Part shown: in pieces, positions 43,816-51,778 of the stretch
How the letters are laid out: each line of letters begins with the position of its first letter
Position numbering within the stretch: the stretch's first letter is position 1
From: Candidatus Hydrogenedentota bacterium
Lineage (GTDB): Bacteria; Hydrogenedentota; Hydrogenedentia; Hydrogenedentales; SLHB01
Assembly: GCA_013359265.1 (NCBI GenBank)
Contig: JABWCD010000024.1
Location: 19,123-83,122 of the forward strand
Reading direction: 5' to 3'
Length of the DNA: 64,000 bases
Position numbers and translations under genes: made by a program
The notes under the pieces: model-generated
Told to the model about the DNA's origin: nothing
Seen by the model: only the letters and a program-made list of their open reading frames with translations
Database searches by the model: none

Positions 43816-43852
43816 AAGCGGAGCTTTTCAAGAGCGCGTTCCCAAATGGAAA
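43816..43852 (+). repeat. Dispersed 37-bp repeat, copy B
   Basis: Partner of 11457-11493 (31 of 37 identical). Its 3' end overlaps the hairpin at 43837-43862. Confidence 0.6.
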
Positions 43853-43862
43853 TTTGGGAACG
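43837..43862 (+). repeat. Perfect 11-bp hairpin with GGAA loop
   Basis: CGTTCCCAAAT, loop GGAA, ATTTGGGAACG. No T-run follows, so it is not a standard terminator. Its right arm is repeated twice more in the tandem array that follows. Confidence 0.85.
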
Positions 43863-43925
43863 AGTAGTTAAACGGAAATTTGGGAACGAGTAGTTAAATG
43901 GAAATTTGGGAACGAGTAGTTAACC
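43848..43925 (+). repeat. Tandem 26-bp repeat, three copies
   Basis: Units begin at 43848, 43874 and 43900; each contains GGAAATTTGGGAACGAGTAG. The copies are almost identical, differing only at the unit boundary. Confidence 0.92.
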
Positions 43926-43961
43926 ATGTCTCAGGTTGGACATAGAAATGCGCGTTACCTT

Positions 43962-44062
43962 AAGTCCCCCTTTGAAGGGGGATTTAGGGGGATGTTGTAT
44001 TTCCACTCCGTGCACCGTGTGGCATCTGACATCCCCCTAAATCCCCCTTCAAAGGGGGACTT
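43962..44062 (+). repeat. Perfect 34-bp inverted repeat with 33-bp spacer
   Basis: Arms 43962-43995 and 44029-44062 are exact reverse complements; the arm begins AAGTCCCCCTTTGAAGGGGG and each arm contains its own smaller hairpin (CCCCCTT-TG-AAGGGGG). The whole stretch 43759-44119 (361 bp) between the MoaD-like and E1 genes holds no gene, only these repeats. Confidence 0.95.
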
Positions 44063-44119
44063 CAAGGGCTTTCCTCGCAAGTATCCGAGTGGCGCCGCGC
44101 CGCGTGGGAAGGCCGTTTA

Positions 44120-45286
44120 ATGGCTGCCAACCGAACAGTCGAACTTTCTCCGCAGGAAATCGCGCGGTACAGCCGGCATTTGATCATGCCGGAAGTGGCG
44201 ATGGAGGGGCAGAAGCGGTTGAAGGCCGCCAAGGTGCTACTGATAGGCGCGGGCGGCCTGGGTTCGCCGTTGGGGCTGTATCTCGCGGCCGCCGGCGTCG
44301 GCCGCATCGGCATCGTCGACTTCGACGTGGTCGATTACTCGAATTTGCAGCGGCAGGTGATGCACACAACGAATGACGTGGGGCGGCGCAAGATCGAGTC
44401 GGCCGCGGACCATCTGCGCGCGATAAACCCGGAAATCGAAATCGAAACGCACGAGACGCGGATTACTTCGGCGAATGCGTTGGGCTTGATCGAACCCTAC
44501 GACATCGTAATCGACGGCACGGACAATTTTCCGACGCGCTACCTCACGAACGACGCGTGCGTGCTGCTTGGCAAACCAAACATCTACGGTTCGATCTACC
44601 GCTTCGAGGGACAGGCGTCCGTATTCGCGACGAAAGGCGGACCGTGTTACCGCTGCCTGTTTTCCGAACCGCCACCGCCCGGCGCGGTGCCAAGCTGCGC
44701 GGAAGGCGGCGTGCTGGGGATTTTGCCGGGCGTCATCGGCTGCATTCAGGCCACGGAAGCGATCAAGTTGATTCTCGGCAAAGGCCGGCCGCTCATCGGG
44801 CGGTTGCTCCTGTACGACGCGCTCGAGATGAAGTTCCGCGAAGTGAAGATCAAGCGAAACCCGGAATGCCCGATCTGCGGCGACAACCCGTCGATCAGGG
44901 AACTGATCGATTACGAGCAGTTCTGCGGCGTACGCGGGGAAGAAGGAGCAAGCGCGACGTTGGACGCGGAGTTCGACACAACCGTGCTGGACGTGAAAGC
45001 GCGGATCGATCGTGGCGAGGACTTCGACATACTCGATGTGCGCAACCCGGAGGAGTGGCAGATATGCCACATCGACGGCGCCAAATTGATCCCGCTCGGA
45101 GACCTGCCGTCGCGCATGCACGAACTCGATTTGTCGCGCGAGATCGTCGTGCACTGCAAGGGCGGCGTGCGCAGCGCGAAGGCCGTGGCAATGTTGCGCG
45201 AAGCGGGGTTCCGCAGAGTGAAGAATGTGCAAGGCGGCATACTCGAATGGGCGCATGCGGTCGACCCATCGATGCCGACGTATTAA
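44120..45286 (+). CDS. E1-like adenylyltransferase with C-terminal rhodanese (MoeZ/MoeB-R type)
   Basis: A 388-residue protein. Residues about 10-250 are a ThiF/MoeB E1 domain: RYSRHLIMPE, ATP site LIGAGGLGSPLGLYLAAAGV, catalytic Asp region DGTDNFPTRYL, active Cys in AVPSCAEGGVLG, and zinc cysteines in CYRC and CPIC. Residues about 280-385 are rhodanese with active-site loop HCKGGVRSAKA. It should adenylate the C-terminus of a Gly-Gly carrier and pass sulfur to it; the MoaD-like protein encoded 361 bp upstream is the probable substrate. Confidence 0.93.
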   Translation: MAANRTVELSPQEIARYSRHLIMPEVAMEGQKRLKAAKVLLIGAGGLGSPLGLYLAAAGVGRIGIVDFDVVDYSNLQRQVMHTTNDVGRRKIESAADHLRAINPEIEIETHETRITSANALGLIEPYDIVIDGTDNFPTRYLTNDACVLLGKPNIYGSIYRFEGQASVFATKGGPCYRCLFSEPPPPGAVPSCAEGGVLGILPGVIGCIQATEAIKLILGKGRPLIGRLLLYDALEMKFREVKIKRNPECPICGDNPSIRELIDYEQFCGVRGEEGASATLDAEFDTTVLDVKARIDRGEDFDILDVRNPEEWQICHIDGAKLIPLGDLPSRMHELDLSREIVVHCKGGVRSAKAVAMLREAGFRRVKNVQGGILEWAHAVDPSMPTY

Positions 45287-45301
45287 CGGAGCAACCAGTC
45301 T

Positions 45302-45760
45302 ATGCCAACGCAGGCCCCAGGCAAGGAACGAGTTCTGATTTACTCGCGCACGTTTGACGCGCCACGGCGACTCGTGTTTGAAGCATGGTCGAAACCCGAG
45401 CACGTCGTGCGGTGGTTCGGCCCGAAGGATTTCAGCGTGCCGCAATGCGAGATGGATTTTCGCGTCGGCGGGTCGTACCGGTTCTGCATGCGCGCGCCGG
45501 ACGGCATGGACCATTGGGTCAGCGGCACGTACAAGGAAATCAAGGAGCCGGAGCGGCTTGTGTTCACGTGGGTGCGCGAAGACCTCAACGGCAACGTGTG
45601 GCTCGATAATGTCGTAACGCTGACATTCACCGATCGCGGCGAAAAGACGGCGTTCGCCTTGCACCAGGCGATGTTCGAGAGCGTGGAAGAACGCGACGCC
45701 CACAACGGTGGCTGGTCGCAGTGCATGGATCGCCTCGCGGCGTTCGTCGAGAATCGATAG
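45302..45760 (+). CDS. SRPBCC (AHSA1-type) protein 4
   Basis: A 152-residue AHSA1-like protein: SRTFDAPRRLVFEAWSKPEH, WFGPKDFSVP, DFRVGGSYRFCM, WSQCMDRLAAFV. Closest in pattern to SRPBCC 1. It lies 15 bp after the E1-rhodanese gene and continues the cluster begun at 38474. Confidence 0.88.
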   Translation: MPTQAPGKERVLIYSRTFDAPRRLVFEAWSKPEHVVRWFGPKDFSVPQCEMDFRVGGSYRFCMRAPDGMDHWVSGTYKEIKEPERLVFTWVREDLNGNVWLDNVVTLTFTDRGEKTAFALHQAMFESVEERDAHNGGWSQCMDRLAAFVENR

Positions 45761-45803
45761 GTTTCAACGTACACGAAGCAGTTCATCAAACAGGAGAATG
45801 CGC

Positions 45804-46214
45804 ATGACGCAGGATACCGCGGCGCCGCCGGTCACATCGAAGAAAATGCTCTGGGCGGGATGGGTCATGTCCCTGTTGCCCGTGCCGATGCTGGCCATGA
45901 GCTTTACATTCAAAATCACGAAGGCGGCCCCCGCTGTCGACGGGTTCTCGAAGATGGGATATCCCGCGGGCGCGTTGGTGCCGCTTGGCATTGTGGAACT
46001 GCTGTGCACCGTGCTCTATTTGGTGCCGCAGACGTCCGTGTTGGGCGCGATTCTCTTGACCGGCTACCTCGGCGGTGCGGTGGACGTGCACGTGCGCAAC
46101 GGCGATCCGATCGCTCAGGTTGCGACGCCCATCGTCTTCGGCATTCTGGTTTGGGGCGGGCTGTTCCTGCGCGATGCGCGGATTCGCGCGCTGATTCCGC
46201 TACGCTCGAAGTAA
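45804..46214 (+). CDS. DoxX-like small membrane protein
   Basis: A 136-residue protein with four hydrophobic segments (WAGWVMSLLPVPMLAMSFTF, PLGIVELLCTVLYLVP, VLGAILLTGYLGGAV, VFGILVWGGLFL), the DoxX_2 pattern, including GYPAGALVPLGIVEL. AGGAG lies seven bases before the ATG at 45804. DoxX_2 genes often sit with ArsR, SRPBCC and VOC genes. Confidence 0.82.
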   Translation: MTQDTAAPPVTSKKMLWAGWVMSLLPVPMLAMSFTFKITKAAPAVDGFSKMGYPAGALVPLGIVELLCTVLYLVPQTSVLGAILLTGYLGGAVDVHVRNGDPIAQVATPIVFGILVWGGLFLRDARIRALIPLRSK

Positions 46215-46238
46215 GGACCTGCAACTGGGAGCAACGTC

Positions 46239-46598
46239 ATGAAATATGTCGATGGATACGTGTTGGTGGTGCCAAAGAAAAACCTGAAGGCGTATCAACA
46301 CATGGCAGCAAAGGCGGGAAAGGTCTGGATGGACCACGGCGCGCTGGACTATAAGGAGTGCATCGGCGACGACATGTCTTCGCCGCACTGTCCTTCGTTC
46401 ACCAAGCTCATGAAGACGAAGCTGAGCGAAGTGGTCGTCTTTTCATATATCGTGTTCAAGTCTCGTGCGCACCGCGACAAAGTGAATATGAAGGTGATGA
46501 AGGACCCGCGCCTCGCAAAGATGTCGCCGAAGAAAATGCCCTTCGACATGAAGCGCATGGTGTACGGCGGGTTCAAGACGATTGTCGATCGAGCATGA
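46239..46598 (+). CDS. DUF1428 protein
   Basis: A 119-residue alpha/beta dimeric-barrel-like protein: MKYVDGYVLVVPKKNLKAYQ, KVWMDHGALDYKECIGDD and PFDMKRMVYGGFKTIV, matching DUF1428 along its whole length. Ligand unknown. It closes the ArsR-SRPBCC-VOC cluster. Confidence 0.88.
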   Translation: MKYVDGYVLVVPKKNLKAYQHMAAKAGKVWMDHGALDYKECIGDDMSSPHCPSFTKLMKTKLSEVVVFSYIVFKSRAHRDKVNMKVMKDPRLAKMSPKKMPFDMKRMVYGGFKTIVDRA

Positions 46599-46615
46599 GG
46601 GATTGAGTCTTGCCG

Positions 46616-48145
46616 ATGCGCGCAACGTGCCGGAATGGGAACAGTGCATTGAGATGGAAGCGAATCTGCTTCGCGCTACTCGTCGTTACTATTGCCTGGC
46701 AATCCACCGCCGCGAATTTGATTGCCGGAGTGGCGAAGGTCGATATCACGAACCGCGATGCGGGGCCGGTGAACGATCCCTTGTACGCGAAGGCGCTGGT
46801 GGTGGGCGATGGGGCGACGACGCTGGCGATTGTGACGGTAGATGCGGTCGCGCTTGGCGAGATTGGATATATCGGCAACGATTTCGTGCCCACGGTTCGC
46901 GCGGCGCTCGAAAAGGATTTGGGGATCGCGCCATCGAACGTGTTGGTGAACGCGAGCCATTGTCATGGCGCGGTTCGCACGGACGTCGCGGAGTTGACGG
47001 TGCGGGCGGTGAAGGAAGCGGCGCGGAACATGGTTCCCGTCATCGTCGGCGCGGGGAGCGGCCACGAGGATCGCATCAGCGAGAACCGGCGTTATCTTTT
47101 GAAAGATGGGCGGCAGGCGGACAGCCGGCGCGCGTATCCGTTGCCGCCGGACGATGCGTTCGCCGAGGCCGGCCCGATCGATCCCGAGATCGGCGTGCTT
47201 CGGTTGGACAAGAAAGCGGGCGGAACGCTCGCCGTCGTCTATAACTTCGCGGTGCACCCGATTCAGGGCGTGCCGAGCGGCGGGAATACGGCCGATCTCG
47301 TCGGGTTTGCGTCGAAGGCGATCGAGGAGAACCTGAGCGACGGCGCGATGGCGCTGTTTTTACAGGGCTGCGCGGGCGACATCAATCCCGCGAAGTACAA
47401 GGACGTCGATCATCCGCACGATGCGGAGCCGTTGGGCAACCTGCTTGGGCTCAGCACGCTGCGCGCGGCGCGGTCAATCGCATGCAAAGACGATGCGCGG
47501 CTCACCGTGTTGAATGAAACAATTGCGTTGCCGCGCGCCAATACGGCGGAGCGCATCGCGGCGATGGAGGCTGAACAGCAGCGCCTGCTGAATTCGCTCA
47601 AGGGCACACCGATCAATTTGAAAACATTCGTCCCGCTGGTAGTGAAGTATGGCTTGTCTGACGAATCCCCCTCGTTCTATGCCCATCGGTACATGCACGA
47701 AGAGATGTTGGGCAGGGACGATCTCGAGAAGCATGACGCGGAGAACCGCGCGAACATCCAGAACTACATCGACAACATCCACACGATGGAGGAGTTGGCA
47801 CGGTTGCAGGAAAACCTGCGGCTGCTGCGCATGCACCACAAGGAAAATGAAGCCGCCGCGTCGCCGGCCGTGGAGGTCGAACTGATGGGCATCCGTATTG
47901 GCGACTTCGTGTTGATTACCTTTCCGGGCGAGTTGACGGTGCAAATCGGTCTCGATATTAAGAAGGCGTCGCCGCACGAGTACACGTTTGTGGCGGGCTA
48001 CACGAATGGCTACATCTACTACGCGCCGACAACGGAGCAGCTCCGAAACACGGGGTATGCCCAGGAGGACTGCGACACCGTCCTCGCGCCGGAGTGGCGG
48101 CCCGTCTTTGATCGCGCGGCGTTGGACCTGCTGAAGAAACTCTGA
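46616..48145 (+). CDS. Exported neutral-ceramidase-like protein
   Basis: A 509-residue protein with signal peptide (RICFALLVVTIAWQSTAA). The mature N-terminus LIAGVAKVDITNRDAGPVND and ASHCHGAVRTDV match the neutral/non-lysosomal ceramidase family, whose His residues bind zinc; FLQGCAGDINPAKY is a further family landmark. The eukaryotic C-terminal domain is lacking, as in many PVC and Bacteroidetes homologues that may not cleave ceramide. GAGGGA sits 13 bases before the ATG at 46616; a TTG at 46610 is an alternative. Confidence 0.83.
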   Translation: MRATCRNGNSALRWKRICFALLVVTIAWQSTAANLIAGVAKVDITNRDAGPVNDPLYAKALVVGDGATTLAIVTVDAVALGEIGYIGNDFVPTVRAALEKDLGIAPSNVLVNASHCHGAVRTDVAELTVRAVKEAARNMVPVIVGAGSGHEDRISENRRYLLKDGRQADSRRAYPLPPDDAFAEAGPIDPEIGVLRLDKKAGGTLAVVYNFAVHPIQGVPSGGNTADLVGFASKAIEENLSDGAMALFLQGCAGDINPAKYKDVDHPHDAEPLGNLLGLSTLRAARSIACKDDARLTVLNETIALPRANTAERIAAMEAEQQRLLNSLKGTPINLKTFVPLVVKYGLSDESPSFYAHRYMHEEMLGRDDLEKHDAENRANIQNYIDNIHTMEELARLQENLRLLRMHHKENEAAASPAVEVELMGIRIGDFVLITFPGELTVQIGLDIKKASPHEYTFVAGYTNGYIYYAPTTEQLRNTGYAQEDCDTVLAPEWRPVFDRAALDLLKKL

Positions 48146-48146
48146 G

Positions 48147-48563
48147 GTGTCCGCTTCCGGTTACATATCCGACCGAGGTTTCGCGCGGGCGACACTAATT
48201 GGGACGGTGGTCGTTACCCTTTTGGCGACATTGGCGGCGTGGCAATGGGACGAATCCGCCGCGCGCGGGGTCGCCGTGGGCGGCGGGGCGGGGGCGCTTG
48301 GGTTCTGGATGATCGTCCGCAGCGCTAGAACACTTACATCAATCCCGAAGGAAGAGATTCCGTTTCGGGTCTACCGCTGGACTTTTGCGCGGATGATTGT
48401 GTATGCTTTCGGTTTGTTTTCGGCATACCTCGCTGCGCCAAACGGACAAAACGCCCTGCTAGGCGCGGCGGCGGGTCTGTTCATCGCGAGGGCCGTGATG
48501 TTGGTCACGGGGTTGGCCATGTGGCGGCGGCGCGAGCAGTCCGGGGCCGAGACAAATTCCTAG
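48147..48563 (+). CDS. AtpI-like small membrane protein preceding the ATPase operon
   Basis: A 138-residue protein from a GTG two bases after the ceramidase stop. Four hydrophobic segments (ATLIGTVVVTLLATLAAW, GVAVGGGAGALGFWMIV, MIVYAFGLFSAYLAA, AAAGLFIARAVMLVTGLAMW) resemble ATP synthase protein I, which aids rotor assembly in F-type operons. Its place just before a V/A-type operon fits, but the resemblance is weak. Confidence 0.5.
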   Translation: MSASGYISDRGFARATLIGTVVVTLLATLAAWQWDESAARGVAVGGGAGALGFWMIVRSARTLTSIPKEEIPFRVYRWTFARMIVYAFGLFSAYLAAPNGQNALLGAAAGLFIARAVMLVTGLAMWRRREQSGAETNS

Positions 48564-48602
48564 CAGTTAGGGTGAGACTGGGATTTCTTTCCACGACTTC
48601 CC

Positions 48603-48619
48603 GTTTGGAGGCTCCAAAC
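48603..48619 (+). promoter_or_regulatory. Small palindrome upstream of the ATPase operon
   Basis: GTTTGGAG-G-CTCCAAAC, an 8-bp perfect inverted repeat in the 130-bp leader between the AtpI-like gene and subunit G/H. It could be an operator or an mRNA hairpin; no T-run follows. Confidence 0.35.
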
Positions 48620-48693
48620 AAGGCGGCGTGGGAATTTGTTTGCTCCGGCGAAATCGTGAATTTCGTCACGATGCGCCGAAATTGGAGTCGTTG

Positions 48694-49005
48694 ATGCCGA
48701 CCCTGATAAACAACATCCTCGCCATCGAGGCGCAGGCCACCGATCTCGTGGCGAAAGCGCACGCCGATGCGGAGGCGATGGACAGGCGGGCCGAGGCTGA
48801 AATCGCAAGCGCGCGAGAGAAGCTGGTTGCGGAAACCGACGCTAAGCTCGCGGAACTCGAAGCGGCGACGCAGGAGCGGTGCAAACGCGAACTTGCCGGC
48901 GTCGAAGCGGAGTTCCAGGCGGCGTGCGCGGCGATTGACGGCATCTCCGACTCCGCGATTCGCGAGCATGCCGCAAAAATTGCGGCGGCGTTCACGCAGG
49001 GGTAG
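48694..49005 (+). CDS. V/A-type ATPase subunit G/H-like stalk protein
   Basis: A 103-residue, highly charged coiled-coil protein (AHADAEAMDRRAEAEIASAR, AETDAKLAELEAATQER). Size, composition and first position in the operon fit the peripheral-stalk subunit that pairs with E (NtpF in Enterococcus, subunit G/H elsewhere). ATG at 48694 with GGAG six bases upstream. Confidence 0.75.
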   Translation: MPTLINNILAIEAQATDLVAKAHADAEAMDRRAEAEIASAREKLVAETDAKLAELEAATQERCKRELAGVEAEFQAACAAIDGISDSAIREHAAKIAAAFTQG

Positions 49006-49014
49006 CGCGGGCCG

Positions 49015-51087
49015 ATGGCAATCGATCGCATGAAAAAGGTCACGATCGCGTGCCCCGTGCACTCGGCGAACCGCGTTAACCGGGCCTTGTACGACGCGAA
49101 TGCGGTTGAAGTGGTGGACGCGCTCGACGTTCATGAGAACGCCCGGGAATTCTTCAAACACCACGAAGCGTCAATTGACGAGTCCGACCAGCATACAATC
49201 AAGATCAAACTTGTCTTAACGCTGCTGAATGAGGTGGCGCCGGAAGAGAAGGGATTTTTTGAAGGCCTGACGCCACTGCCCATTCTTGTCGAGCCGAGCG
49301 AATTGAGTAAGACGCTGCATTCCTTCGACCTCGATTCGATCCACGACGAGGCGCGTTCGCTCGACGATATTCGAAAGCGCGCCGAACGCCGGATGGCCGA
49401 AGTGCGAGGCCAGATCGATTCGTTGGCCCCATTGGCCGATGTGCCGTTTCACGTGTCCGACTTGCGCCGGTCGAAGTATTCGCGGGTCTTCTTCGGCACT
49501 CTCCCGGCAAAGAACATCGAATCGCTGAAGACGCGCACGGACCTGCCCGGTTCGTTTGCCTGGGAGGTGGTACCTGCCGCGGCGGCTTTTCGCGCGGACG
49601 GTGGCACGGACGCGAAAGCGTCGGCAAAATCCGATCGCGCGCGTATTCTGGCCGCGTGTCTTGTGGACGACGAACCCGCGGCGCGGCGCGCGCTGGCCGC
49701 GGAACAGTTTGAAGAAATCGTGCTGCCGCAGATTTCCGGTTCCGTTCGCGATCGCGTTCGCGAACTCGAGGGCGATTACGCTGCTTGCCTTGACGAGTTG
49801 GACGAAATCCGCAAGCGCATAACCGCGATGACGAAACACCGCAGGGCCTTGCAGGTGCTCGAAGGCCATTGGGATGGTGTGCGGCGCGCGAAACGCGCAA
49901 TGGGCGAGGCGATCGAGGGCCGCTGGGTCCATATGGTCTGCGGGTATTGCCGCGAACGCGATCTCTCGCGCGTCGAGCAAACGCTGCGCAAGGACGTGCC
50001 GGAGGCGGTCCTCTTCGCGGAAGACCCTGCGCCGGGCGAGCCTGTGCCGGTAAGTATCACGTCATCGAGAAACATCCGCCCGATTCAAATGCTGATCAAT
50101 CTTTTCGGATTACCGCCGTACTCTTCGTTCGATCCGTCGCCCTTCATTATCGGTAACTTCCTCTTGTTCTTCGGCATCTGCTTCGGGGACGTCGGCTACG
50201 GATTGATGCTGACGGTTCTCGGCTACTATTTGTCGCGGAAAACGCGCGCATACCAGGGCGTGAACAATTTTTCGAAACTGCTCTTCTACGCCGGCATCAG
50301 CACGACAATCTTCGGAGTGCTCCTCGGGTCGTGGTTTGGCGATCTGTACCAGGCGAAATACCTTGGCGAAGGCAATTTCCTGCTGCGCGCGCAGCAGTCG
50401 CTGACCGTGCTCGATCCGCTCGCCGACCCCGTAACAATGCTGTTGGCGGCGCTGGGCATCGGGATGTTGAACCAGTTCTACGGCATCGCGCTGAAGATGT
50501 ACGGCGCGCTGCGGTCCGGCGATACGGCGGCGGCGATTTGCGACGGCCTGTTGTGGCTCATCACGCTGCCGGGCATGGTGATACTTGTCGGCACCCTGTT
50601 CGCGCCGATTCCCGGTCCCATTCTGACGACGGGCCTCGCCATGTTCGGGATAGGCGCGCTCGGCCTGGTGTTGACACAGGGCCGCGACCAACAAGGATTG
50701 GTCGGCAGGCTGGGCACGGGTCTCGTCAGCTTGTATGGGATCGTCGGCAGCTACGGGTGCACGGCGTTCGTCGGGGACGTGCTGTCGTATTGCCGTCTGC
50801 TCGCGCTGGCGCTGACGACATCGATTGTGGCGCTAACGATCAATCTTATCGCCGACCTCATGCGGGGCGCGCCGGTGGTGGGCCCGGTGCTGTTCGTCAT
50901 CGTGCTCGTGCTGGGGCACACGTTCAATTTCGCGATTAGTCTATTGGGCGCGTTCGTGCATGCGATGCGCCTGATCTTTGTGGAGTTCTTTGGAAGGTTC
51001 TACGAAGGCGGAGCGAAACCGTTCGATCCCGTGGGCTTCGACTCGCCTTCGCACGCGTTGCAGCGGCCCGTCGACTCGGCGTCGTAG
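49015..51087 (+). CDS. ntpI: V/A-type ATPase subunit I (a subunit)
   Basis: A 690-residue subunit. The N-terminal half (about 1-350) is soluble and coiled-coil, beginning KKVTIACPVHSANRVNRALY. The C-terminal half has seven to eight membrane helices: PYSSFDPSPFIIGNFLLFFG, then FGDVGYGLMLTVLGYYL, LGSWFGDLYQ, and YCRLLALALTTSIVALTIN, whose Arg in the last motif is the residue that opposes the proteolipid Glu. It forms the ion half-channels. Nine bases after subunit G/H. Confidence 0.93.
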   Translation: MAIDRMKKVTIACPVHSANRVNRALYDANAVEVVDALDVHENAREFFKHHEASIDESDQHTIKIKLVLTLLNEVAPEEKGFFEGLTPLPILVEPSELSKTLHSFDLDSIHDEARSLDDIRKRAERRMAEVRGQIDSLAPLADVPFHVSDLRRSKYSRVFFGTLPAKNIESLKTRTDLPGSFAWEVVPAAAAFRADGGTDAKASAKSDRARILAACLVDDEPAARRALAAEQFEEIVLPQISGSVRDRVRELEGDYAACLDELDEIRKRITAMTKHRRALQVLEGHWDGVRRAKRAMGEAIEGRWVHMVCGYCRERDLSRVEQTLRKDVPEAVLFAEDPAPGEPVPVSITSSRNIRPIQMLINLFGLPPYSSFDPSPFIIGNFLLFFGICFGDVGYGLMLTVLGYYLSRKTRAYQGVNNFSKLLFYAGISTTIFGVLLGSWFGDLYQAKYLGEGNFLLRAQQSLTVLDPLADPVTMLLAALGIGMLNQFYGIALKMYGALRSGDTAAAICDGLLWLITLPGMVILVGTLFAPIPGPILTTGLAMFGIGALGLVLTQGRDQQGLVGRLGTGLVSLYGIVGSYGCTAFVGDVLSYCRLLALALTTSIVALTINLIADLMRGAPVVGPVLFVIVLVLGHTFNFAISLLGAFVHAMRLIFVEFFGRFYEGGAKPFDPVGFDSPSHALQRPVDSAS

Positions 51088-51196
51088 GCGGCGGAATGGA
51101 ATTGTTGGAAGGGAATACGTGCCCGGCGACCGAATGAGGGCGGCGTGACACCTGCTCGCGCGCGGTCGCGCCGGGCGGAACGGAGGACAATTGGCG

Positions 51197-51766
51197 ATGG
51201 ACAGTTCTATCTGGGTTGAGGTTGGCCGCGGTCTGGCATACTCGGGCGCTGCGCTTGCGTTCGGACTGGGCGGGTGCGGTTCCGCGCGCGGCATCGCGAT
51301 CGCGTCGCAACAGGCCGCCGGCGTGCTCGGCGAAAAGCCGGACCTGTTCGGGCGGTTGCTCGTCATGGTGGCGCTGCCGGGCACGCAGGGGTTCTACGGA
51401 TTTATCGCGGCGTTCATGTTGGCGATGCAGACGGGTCTCGTCGGCGGCAAAATCGCCGTGACGCCCGGGACGGGTTTTGCGCTGCTCCTGGTTGGGTTCG
51501 GCACGGGCCTTGCCCTCTATGTAAGTGCTGTGTATCAGGGCCATGCGTCTGCGGCGGGTATCGCCTTGGTTGCTCGGCGTGAAGACGCGGCGGGCCGCGC
51601 GATTCTGTTTCCGGCACTTGTCGAAACGTACGCGGTCGTCGCGTTGCTGGCGGCGATTCTCTTCATCCTGTGGCTGACGAACGCGGGTACGGCGGAGTCG
51701 CCATCGAACGTGCTCGAGTACATCGGCGGCGCCAAGGTCATTGCCGAAACCGCCGCGCAAGGTTAA
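51197..51766 (+). CDS. ntpK: V/A-type ATPase proteolipid subunit K (c ring), predicted Na+-binding
   Basis: A 189-residue double-hairpin proteolipid with four membrane helices. The ATG at 51197 has GGAGG ten bases upstream. Helix two holds ALPGTQGFYGFI and the second hairpin VYQGHASAAG and PALVETYAVVA. Counting from this ATG, Thr63, Gln64, Tyr67, Gln114 and Glu143 match Thr64, Gln65, Tyr68, Gln110 and Glu139, the sodium ligands of Enterococcus hirae NtpK, with the same internal spacing. Only the second hairpin has the carboxylate, as in V-type rings. Ring rotation would therefore be coupled to Na+. Confidence 0.93.
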   Translation: MDSSIWVEVGRGLAYSGAALAFGLGGCGSARGIAIASQQAAGVLGEKPDLFGRLLVMVALPGTQGFYGFIAAFMLAMQTGLVGGKIAVTPGTGFALLLVGFGTGLALYVSAVYQGHASAAGIALVARREDAAGRAILFPALVETYAVVALLAAILFILWLTNAGTAESPSNVLEYIGGAKVIAETAAQG

Positions 51767-51778
51767 AAGGACTACGCT

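Noticed and set aside
43962..44062. Insertion-sequence ends or an intrinsic terminator
   Set aside because: No transposase lies between the arms, only 33 bp, and no T-run follows the stem.
44237..45703. A 488-codon minus-strand open frame
   Set aside because: Antisense to the E1-rhodanese and SRPBCC genes, with no family signature.
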